11,658 nt of DNA from Gammaproteobacteria bacterium (lineage in GTDB: Bacteria; Pseudomonadota; Gammaproteobacteria; Eutrophobiales; Eutrophobiaceae): NCBI GenBank assembly GCA_004356415.1, contig SMWN01000053.1, positions 1 to 11,658 of the forward strand, read 5' to 3'. The position numbers and the translations under genes were made by a program. Positions 6,125-11,658 of this stretch are shown here, one piece after another (within the stretch, counting starts at the first letter, position 1; the number at the start of each line of letters is the position of its first letter). The notes beneath the pieces are model-generated. The model saw nothing but the letters and a program-made list of their open reading frames with translations, had not been told where the DNA came from and searched no databases.

Positions 6125-7221
6125 TCTGAATAGGCAAGAGCATTCCTGAATTGAGGTGTCATTTTTTCAGTAAAACTATTTTTCTCACGAATAGTAAATA
6201 AAGCAGCAAGATTCTCCTTGAGCGCCAATGCAAAACCCTGTTCAGGACCAAGCACAAGTAGAGCCGTGGCCATAGCATCAGCCGTCATAGTTGAAGGATG
6301 CAAAACGGTCACAGAAGCAAGATTATGTGTAATGGGTTTTCCAGTTCCCGGATTAATTGTATGCGAATAACGGATACCATTTTCTTCAAAATAGTTACGG
6401 TAATCACCTGATGTCGCCATGCCTGTATCATCCAGGGCAACAATAGACTGTACGGTGCGTTGATCGCTCAGGGGCTTCTCGATACCTATATGCCAGGACT
6501 TGTTGTCAGGCCATGAGTTGTTCTCAGGATTGAAACCTTTCGCCTTTATTTCCCCCCCAATTTCAACCATGTAATTATTGATAGCAAGTTTATCGAGATA
6601 ATCGGCAATGATATCAACAGCAAAGCCCTTTGCAATCGCAGAAAGATCAATTGTTAAATCCGGTTTATCTTTTCTGATTGAATAGGGTTTTGAGCGTAAA
6701 TGTATATATTGAGAGCCAACCTTATCAAGGGCTTTATTGATTGCTGTATTATGTGGAACTGTACCTGATTTCTCTTCTGGACCAAAGCCCCAGAGGTTGA
6801 CTACTGGGCCTATGGATATATCAAAAGCATTTTCGCTTAGCACATTTATCCTTAGCGCTTCTTCGATCACAGTATAAAGTTCAATCGGGATTTCCACCCA
6901 TTCTTTTGTGTCCGATTGATTGAACAGCGAAAGATCAGAGGTTTCTATGTAGGTGGACATTTGCTTATTGACGTTATCAAGTTGACGATTAATTTCTGCT
7001 GATACTACCGAGCGATCCAGTATTGATTCGGAAGAAACTATTTTAACTGTGTAGGTTGTCCCCATGGTGAGTCCAGTCAAAATGACTGATTGCTGATGTA
7101 CAGGGTGTTGTTCACATGCGCACAGGATCACGACAAGCAAGCACAGGACTTTTGATTTGATTGAAGACTGAACGGATATCATCATCATTTCACCGACTAT
7201 CTTCGCAGTAACTCTTACCAT
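6121..7221 (-). CDS. apbE: FAD:protein FMN transferase, ApbE lipoprotein
   Basis: ApbE transfers FMN from FAD onto a Thr/Ser of target proteins such as RnfG, RnfD, NqrB and NqrC, on the outer face of the inner membrane, with Mg2+. The 366-residue product has an N-terminal lipoprotein signal (VLCLLVVILCAC, lipidation Cys36) and the family motifs in order: MGTTYTVK (53-60), AFDISIGPVVNLWGFG (122-137), IDLSAIAKGFAVD (191-203), VEIGGEIKAKG (219-229), SGDYRNYFEENG (271-282), SHTINPGTGKPI (286-297) and TADAMATALLVLG (313-325) with metal-binding Asp and Thr. Two starts are possible. The ATG at 7221 has AGGGA about 8 bases upstream, while three ATGs in a row at residues 12-14 give a shorter, more usual signal peptide and follow GGTGA. 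Its flavinylation target is not in the window. It sits between the DUF255 and DUF3301 genes in one operon. Confidence 0.95.
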   Translation of the reverse strand: MVRVTAKIVGEMMMISVQSSIKSKVLCLLVVILCACEQHPVHQQSVILTGLTMGTTYTVKIVSSESILDRSVVSAEINRQLDNVNKQMSTYIETSDLSLFNQSDTKEWVEIPIELYTVIEEALRINVLSENAFDISIGPVVNLWGFGPEEKSGTVPHNTAINKALDKVGSQYIHLRSKPYSIRKDKPDLTIDLSAIAKGFAVDIIADYLDKLAINNYMVEIGGEIKAKGFNPENNSWPDNKSWHIGIEKPLSDQRTVQSIVALDDTGMATSGDYRNYFEENGIRYSHTINPGTGKPITHNLASVTVLHPSTMTADAMATALLVLGPEQGFALALKENLAALFTIREKNSFTEKMTPQFRNALAYSE

Positions 7222-7255
7222 TGAATTTTCCCTGATAATTTTCCCCTAAGAATAT

Positions 7256-9640
7256 TTATTGAGTAGCCCTGAGGGTGAGTTTTTCTGGCGCCAAACACAT
7301 TTGATCATTACAAGCCTGGAATTGAATGACGACAGGGACTAATGCATTTCTATGAGCTATATTTTCTGCGTTTTTATTTGCATTTAATATTCCACGCAAG
7401 GTGATGTCTCCCTCATAGACTTCCAGAGGTGTTTTTAGAAAACTAAATTTTCGACTTATAGATTCAGGATAAGTCATGTTGTCTAATTGAAAGGCTGGAG
7501 TGTCGGCATCAATATAAACTGATGTCGGGATGATGTTCTCAATCTTAGATTGATGCGCATTAATATGCCAGTTGTCAGTAAGTTGTACTTTGACCTCAAG
7601 TATTTTGACTCCCTCAAACTCCTCTATTTCTGCACTTGCCTTGACGGCACCGCGTGCACCATATTGGTATTTTCCGACCTCACCGTGGATCAATAAATCC
7701 AGTGCCCTGTATAAAGAGACAGAAGAAAATATACCTTTATCGGAAGAGGGTAATATTGCTTTTAAGGCCTCATTAGCACGATCCGAGTAAGAAAGCTTAC
7801 CTGAACGTAAGGCCAGGTTTGCCAGTGCTATAATGGCGACTGAATTTCCAGATGGCAGGGCACTGTCATTCAAACTTTTCGGGCTAGTAAACAATGCGTT
7901 CTTCGTGTCCGACATAAAGAACCCGCCATGGGTATTATCATAAAAGCGTGAAGACATAAGATCAGCCAGGGTCTGGCTGCGTTGGTGCCAGACTGGATTG
8001 CCATCGATATCATATAGATCCAATAGTGCCTGAATAAAATAGGCATAGTCGTCCAGTTTTGCAGGGATAGAATGTCTGCCATCAAGATAAACCCTGAATA
8101 ATGAGCCATCATGCCAAAGTTTTTCCCACAGTAAATTCCCCGCACGTATCGCAGCATTCTTGTATCGGTGATCATCAAGGACATCCGCAGCCAGGGTCAG
8201 TGTGGAGATCATCATGCCATTCATGGCAAGCAATATCTTGTCGTCACGCAAGGGTGGAATTCGCTGCTTACGAACCTCAACAAGTTGGGCACGTATCCTG
8301 TCAATTTGATACGTTAATGCTTTATAAGATATATGTTGATTCACTGCATATTCACGCAATGAAACAGGTAAATGCAGGACATTGCGCCCATCAAAATTGC
8401 CCCTTTCGGTGATAGCGAATAAATCAATGGCCAAATCTGCGTCTTCTGTGCTAAGAATCTCTCTGATTTCATCAGGCTTCCAGACAAAATATTTTCCTTC
8501 TACTCCCTCACTGTCCGCATCTGTTGCTGAGTAAAACCCCCCTTCATTTGAGGTCATTTCTGTTAAGACATAATCAAGTGTCTGGCGTGCTATCCGTGCA
8601 TAATTATCCTTCCCTGTGATGCGGTAGGCATGAAGGTAGACATGACTGAGCTGTGCCTGGTTGTATAGCATCTTTTCAAAATGTGGTATCAACCAGATAT
8701 CGTCGGTTGCATAACGATGAAACCCACCGCCAATCTGGTCGTAAATACCTCCTTGAGACATTAAGTCTAATGTGGTTTCCAGATCCTTATTCAGTGGTTT
8801 ATTGCTATCACGTGTATCAATCTGTAGTAAAAATAATAATGCGGGCTCATTGGGAAATTTTGGTGCCTCACCAAACCCACCAGTAAGTGGATTCAGTCGG
8901 CTCAATAAATTGTCTGCAGTCTGTTGAATCGTATTTTGTTCGAATGACTCCAAATCATTCCTGTTTTGCATGATCTGCGTCACCAGCGCACTCAGTTCCT
9001 CTGACTGTTTTAAAATGAGCTCTGGCTCCTCTAGCCAGGTGGAATGTATTTTTTGAAGTAGATCAATGAAGATATCAGGAGGTATATAGGTCGCTCCATA
9101 GAATGGTTTTCCATCAGGTGCCAAAAATGACGACATGGGCCAGCCTCCACGTCCTGCAACCAATCTAACGGCCAGCATATACGCTTCATCTACATCAGGG
9201 TGGCGTTCTCTATCCACTTTAATTGCAATAAAATGTTGATTAAGAAATTCTGCAATTTCTTTGTCCTCAAAACTTTCACGTTCCATGACATGGCACCAGT
9301 GACAAGTGGAATAACCAATCGAAAGAAAGACCGGTTTGCTTTCTTTTTCTGCCAATGCAAAGGCTTCTTCTCCCCAGGAAAACCAGTTAACCGGATTATG
9401 TGCGTGTTGGGTCAGATAGGGGGAATCCTCCAGAATTAATCGATTGGTATAGTGAGCTCGACCTTCAGCAGAGAGATGTTTGGTTCTAGGTTTATAGTTT
9501 TTTCCTTTGGCAAGGAGGGCTTTTCTAAGCTGTCGTTCAAGGTGTTCATCATAAGGAGCAATACCGGGCAATGGTTCCGCATAAACCGTAGTGGTATAAA
9601 TAAACACGCAAATTATTGGAATTAACCGTAAGATCATCAT
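7256..9640 (-). CDS. Exported DUF255 thioredoxin-like protein with C-terminal DsbD-alpha-like domain
   Basis: The 794-residue protein begins with a probable Sec signal (MMILRLIPIICVFIYTTTVYA, cut near residue 21-22). Residues about 60-220 are the DUF255/YyaL-type thioredoxin-like domain: SPYLTQHAHNPVNWFSWG, the active pair in STCHWCHVME (Cys113, Cys116), and GGWPMSSFLAPDGKPFYGAT. Residues about 230-655 form an alpha/alpha-toroid (six-hairpin-like) region with GGIYDQIGGGFHRYATD, HFEKMLYNQA, GGFYSATDADSEG and LNDSALPSGNS. The last 130 residues (about 660-794) look like the N-terminal domain of DsbD: NWHINAHQ, IIPTSVYID and VVIQFQACNDQMCLAPEKLTL, with Cys777 and Cys782 in the place of the DsbD pair (CX4C here, CX5C in E. 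coli DsbD). Inference: a periplasmic protein able to pass electrons between its own domains or from a DsbD-like partner. YyaL-type proteins lack a settled function. No clear ribosome site precedes the ATG pair. Confidence 0.9.
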   Translation of the reverse strand: MMILRLIPIICVFIYTTTVYAEPLPGIAPYDEHLERQLRKALLAKGKNYKPRTKHLSAEGRAHYTNRLILEDSPYLTQHAHNPVNWFSWGEEAFALAEKESKPVFLSIGYSTCHWCHVMERESFEDKEIAEFLNQHFIAIKVDRERHPDVDEAYMLAVRLVAGRGGWPMSSFLAPDGKPFYGATYIPPDIFIDLLQKIHSTWLEEPELILKQSEELSALVTQIMQNRNDLESFEQNTIQQTADNLLSRLNPLTGGFGEAPKFPNEPALLFLLQIDTRDSNKPLNKDLETTLDLMSQGGIYDQIGGGFHRYATDDIWLIPHFEKMLYNQAQLSHVYLHAYRITGKDNYARIARQTLDYVLTEMTSNEGGFYSATDADSEGVEGKYFVWKPDEIREILSTEDADLAIDLFAITERGNFDGRNVLHLPVSLREYAVNQHISYKALTYQIDRIRAQLVEVRKQRIPPLRDDKILLAMNGMMISTLTLAADVLDDHRYKNAAIRAGNLLWEKLWHDGSLFRVYLDGRHSIPAKLDDYAYFIQALLDLYDIDGNPVWHQRSQTLADLMSSRFYDNTHGGFFMSDTKNALFTSPKSLNDSALPSGNSVAIIALANLALRSGKLSYSDRANEALKAILPSSDKGIFSSVSLYRALDLLIHGEVGKYQYGARGAVKASAEIEEFEGVKILEVKVQLTDNWHINAHQSKIENIIPTSVYIDADTPAFQLDNMTYPESISRKFSFLKTPLEVYEGDITLRGILNANKNAENIAHRNALVPVVIQFQACNDQMCLAPEKLTLRATQ

Positions 9641-9689
9641 GTCAAATTAATATGGATTTTAGATCACCGGGATTTCAGAGCAATAGAAT

Positions 9690-9704
9690 AGCATTATAAA
9701 TGCT
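9690..9704 (-). promoter_or_regulatory. Candidate -10 box of the DUF255-apbE operon inside a palindrome
   Basis: On the minus strand a perfect TATAAT (9698-9693) lies about 55 bp before the DUF255 start. It is embedded in the perfect inverted repeat AGCATT-ATA-AATGCT (9690-9704). No good -35 box stands 16-18 bp upstream, so a repressor site over the -10, an activator-dependent promoter, or chance are all possible. No other promoter for this operon was found in 9641-9780. Confidence 0.35.
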
Positions 9705-9798
9705 GAAATGTTCATAAACTCAGTGTCTTCCCATAAACGGTCATGCATTCCCTAGTCACATATAACTAATTGATAATAAATAATAAATAGTCTATTTC

Positions 9799-9826
9799 TT
9801 GTTTATATTTGTTCACCGGCTATAAA
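9799..9826 (+). promoter_or_regulatory. Candidate integrase promoter
   Basis: TTGTTT (9799-9804) and TATAAA (9821-9826) are 16 bp apart on the plus strand. The -10 matches 5 of 6 and the -35 matches 3 of 6. Transcription would begin near 9833, just before the dyad-rich leader of the integrase gene. The stretch 9720-9800 before it is very AT-rich, with runs such as TAATAAATAATAAATAG, and holds no gene. Confidence 0.4.
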
Positions 9827-9836
9827 TTGTTGTACA

Positions 9837-9870
9837 CTCTCTCTGCACCACAGGTGCACCACCAGAGAGG
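9837..9870 (+). promoter_or_regulatory. Nested dyad and direct repeats in the integrase leader
   Basis: An inner inverted repeat TGCACC-ACA-GGTGCA (9844-9858) sits inside an outer pair CTCTCT (9837-9842 or shifted by two) and AGAGAG (9864-9869). TGCACCAC also occurs twice as a direct repeat, 11 bp apart (9844 and 9855), about one helical turn. The right arm of the outer pair overlaps the GAGG ribosome site used by the integrase ATG at 9879. Folding in RNA would hide that site, while binding on DNA could be by a repressor, an excisionase or the integrase itself. Confidence 0.5.
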
Positions 9871-9878
9871 GTAGCTAT

Positions 9879-11120
9879 ATGATAGCCAAGCTTACAAACC
9901 GTACGGTAAAAGCCCTGAGACCCCGAAATAAGCCCTATGACGTAAGAGATACAGATATTAAAGGGTTCCTATTAAGGGTAAGTCCATCGGGTAACATGAC
10001 GTACTACCTGCAATATCGGAATGTTGATGGGTTACAAAAACATTACCGTATAAGAACGGTAGGTAATATAACACCTGTTCAGGCAAGGGATATAGCAGAA
10101 AAAAAGGCAGGTGAGATAGCTAATGGAATTGATATTCAGGCACATAAGAAAATCCAAAGGAAGGAAGCAGAACGGTCTCGAAGTAGCACTTTGGGTGGCT
10201 TCTTGAATAAACGTTATAGGGAATGGGCATCCGTACATCTAAAGGACAGCTTTGAAAACATAAAACGAATAGAACGAAATTTCTCAAACCTATTTGCCAG
10301 GCCACTAATTGAAGTTAATTCATGGGTAATTGAAAAATGGCGATCAGAAAGATTGAAGTCAGGTATCTCAAAGGTAACAGTCAATCGTGATGTAGCAGCA
10401 GTTAAAGCAGTCATCTCAAAGGCAGTTGAATGGGAGGTAATTCCATATAATCCGCTGGCTAAAGTCAAACCTTTCAAGATTCAGTCATTAGGCAGGGTAA
10501 GGTATCTCACCGCCAGCGAAGAGGCTACTCTCAAAAAATATTTAAAGGTGAGAGATATAAAAATTATTAATGAACGTGCAAGTAGTAATAAATGGCGAAG
10601 GGGTAGGGGATATGAGTTGCTACCGGATTTAATCGGGTGCAAGTATGCTGACCACATTACTCCAATAGTATTGCTCGGTTTGAATACTGGTTTAAGGAAA
10701 GGTGAGCTATTTGACTTGGATTGGTCGGATGTCAATTTGAAAACAAAAACACTAACAGTGCAGGGCAAGACATCTAAAAGTGGTGAAACTCGTTATATTC
10801 CACTAAATATTGACGCATTAAATATACTTAAACAGTGGAGGGGTCAATGTAAGAATAATGGATATGTTTTCCCTGCAAAGGATGGTAAGCGACTGGGTAC
10901 TATCCAGGTACCATGGGAGAACGTAATCAAGGACTCGGAGATTAAGAATTTTCGCTTCCATGATCTCAGGCATAGCTTTGCTTCCAAGCTGGTAATGAAA
11001 GGTGCGCCATTGAACACAGTCAGAGAATTGCTAGGTCATGGGGATTTAAAGACTACTCTGCGCTATGCACACCTAGCATCAGATCACAAAGCGGATGCAG
11101 TAGCATTATTGAATAGTTAA
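9879..11120 (+). CDS. Tyrosine-recombinase integrase
   Basis: The complete 413-residue protein catalyses site-specific integration or excision of DNA. Residues about 1-95 are the arm-type DNA-binding domain of DUF4102-like type (KLTNRTVKALRPRNKPYDVR, DIKGFLLRVSPSG, YRIRTVGNITPVQARDIA). Residues about 100-200 are the SAM-like core-binding domain (INRD-type motif VTVNRDVAAVKAVISKAVEW, then NPLAKVKPFK). Residues about 205-410 are the catalytic domain with every active residue present: Arg273 (NTGLRKGELFDLDW), Lys297 (VQGKTSKSGETRYIPL), His361 and Arg364 (HDLRHSFAS), His387 (LLGHGDLKTT) and Tyr396 (LRYAHL). The ATG is preceded by GAGG at 8 bases. An insert rich in basic residues (about 228-250, NERASSNKWRRGRGYE) lies before the first Arg motif. 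The protein appears functional. It is probably the mobility gene of the element extending rightwards. Confidence 0.96.
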   Translation: MIAKLTNRTVKALRPRNKPYDVRDTDIKGFLLRVSPSGNMTYYLQYRNVDGLQKHYRIRTVGNITPVQARDIAEKKAGEIANGIDIQAHKKIQRKEAERSRSSTLGGFLNKRYREWASVHLKDSFENIKRIERNFSNLFARPLIEVNSWVIEKWRSERLKSGISKVTVNRDVAAVKAVISKAVEWEVIPYNPLAKVKPFKIQSLGRVRYLTASEEATLKKYLKVRDIKIINERASSNKWRRGRGYELLPDLIGCKYADHITPIVLLGLNTGLRKGELFDLDWSDVNLKTKTLTVQGKTSKSGETRYIPLNIDALNILKQWRGQCKNNGYVFPAKDGKRLGTIQVPWENVIKDSEIKNFRFHDLRHSFASKLVMKGAPLNTVRELLGHGDLKTTLRYAHLASDHKADAVALLNS

Positions 11121-11127
11121 ACTATAC

Positions 11128-11189
11128 CCAAGCCTAGGGTAGCTCCCGAAAGGCCGGAGACCTTCACCGGCTTGGCTTGGTTTCTTCTT
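11128..11189 (+). terminator. Three-stem structured element / terminator after integrase
   Basis: Eight bases after the integrase stop an outer stem CCAAGCC (11128-11134) pairs with GGCTTGG (11174-11180). Between these lie two smaller hairpins: GGG/CCC (11137-11139 and 11145-11147, loop TAGCT) and GCCGG/CCGGC (11153-11157 and 11167-11171, 9-nt loop). The U-rich run TTTCTTCTT (11181-11189) follows. The whole resembles a three-way junction ending as a rho-independent terminator. It could equally be the 5' part of the leader of the next gene, which begins 30 bases later. GGCTTGG occurs twice in overlap (11169 and 11174), allowing two pairings. Confidence 0.55.
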
Positions 11190-11219
11190 GAAGGATATTG
11201 CACAGGAAAGGTGTGATTC

Positions 11220-11658
11220 ATGAAAAAGAAAAAGAAAACATTCAATCAATCATGGCTTCATAGTTCATATGACTCCATATCATACGATGCCCAGCATATA
11301 GTGAGCGCGTGCAGAGATGTATTATCTGGTAAAAATGAAAATGAAATTAGAAAATTAGCAAAAGAAAGTCTGAAAGAAATTAACGAGTTCTGGGAAACAG
11401 CATTAAATATGCCGACATATGAAGCATTACTTAAAGATAAAGAAGTACGGACATATAAATTTTTACAGACAGATAAATCGATAAAAAAATTGTCTGATTT
11501 TTTTGAACATCTTAAAAAAATATCAGAAACTAGAGATATTGTTTTATTAATTCTTTTTTACGATAAATATACTGAATATACAGACTCAATTAAGTACTCT
11601 CTAATAGAAGTGATTGCATGCATGGCGTTATTATTTGTGAAAAAAAATGATTTAGAAA
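11220..11658 (+). CDS. Hypothetical protein, N-terminal part (runs off the window)
   Basis: From the ATG at 11220, preceded by AGGAAAGG, an open frame of 146 codons continues to the window end without a stop. The peptide starts MKKKKKTFNQSWLHSSYDSI, then a stretch with SACRDVLSGKNENEIRKLA, KESLKEINEFWETALNMPTY, KDKEVRTYKFLQTDKSIKKL and SDFFEHLKKISETRDIVLLI. It looks mainly helical, Lys/Glu-rich and soluble, with a more hydrophobic stretch near the end (SLIEVIACMALLFV). The base composition is clearly more AT-rich than in the operon genes to the left, in line with acquired DNA. I do not recognise the family. Its position directly behind an integrase makes it likely cargo of the mobile element; phage defence or another accessory role would be speculation. 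Confidence 0.7.
   Translation, partial: MKKKKKTFNQSWLHSSYDSISYDAQHIVSACRDVLSGKNENEIRKLAKESLKEINEFWETALNMPTYEALLKDKEVRTYKFLQTDKSIKKLSDFFEHLKKISETRDIVLLILFYDKYTEYTDSIKYSLIEVIACMALLFVKKNDLE

Larger units (their letters stand above)
9799..11658 (+). mobile_element. Probable edge of an integrated element (left boundary uncertain)
   Basis: A tyrosine integrase gene and an AT-rich, Lys-rich unknown gene reading away from the conserved chromosomal operon suggest the start of a genomic island or prophage remnant that continues past the right end. The left boundary is set only by the integrase promoter. No tRNA gene or duplicated attachment core is visible in 9641-9878, and the second end is outside the window. 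Confidence 0.5.

Noticed and set aside
9720..9800. AT-rich TAATAAATAATAAATAG tract as an origin or CRISPR-like repeat
   Set aside because: The repeats are short and irregular, with no spacer periodicity and no replication gene nearby.

Overview
The window looks like a gammaproteobacterial chromosome of fairly low GC, judged by eye. The evidence is a DUF3301 protein, a YajQ/YciV-type gene pair, and a small membrane protein of the gammaproteobacterial kind often labelled 'multidrug transporter'. No rRNA, tRNA or CRISPR array was seen. Species cannot be given; an environmental, possibly sulfur- or C1-metabolising lineage is only a guess from the Fae relic and the rhodanese fusion.

Left part (1-4300): the C-terminal end of a sensor histidine kinase (+) converges on a small membrane protein gene (-). 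After a divergent promoter region comes an 816-residue cytoplasmic protein (+) that joins two cyclic-nucleotide-binding-like domains, a rhodanese domain with its active-site Cys, and over 400 residues of charged coiled coil. Behind it lies a broken formaldehyde-activating-enzyme (fae) homologue, readable almost completely through three frames. Six bases after the fae stop is a roughly 208-bp element with inverted ends and internal hairpins that looks like a MITE.

Middle part (4300-9640), all on the minus strand: one group is yajQ followed by a PHP-domain exoribonuclease (RNase AM/YciV type), with its own good promoter. The other, upstream, is a DUF255 thioredoxin-like protein fused to a DsbD N-terminal-like domain, then an ApbE flavin-transferase lipoprotein, then a DUF3301 membrane-anchored protein. 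The spacing (34 bp, then a 4-bp overlap) indicates one operon with an envelope redox/cofactor theme.

Right part (9640-11658): a tyrosine-recombinase integrase (+) with a dyad-rich leader and a structured, terminator-like 3' element is followed by a Lys-rich, AT-rich gene of unknown function that runs off the window. This is probably one edge of an integrated mobile element. Its cargo, where a new system would most likely be, lies mostly beyond the right end, so no complete novel system can be claimed from this sequence. The most unusual items actually present are the CNB-CNB-rhodanese-coiled-coil protein, the fae relic with its adjacent MITE, the DUF255-DsbD-like fusion, and the structured elements on both sides of the integrase gene.
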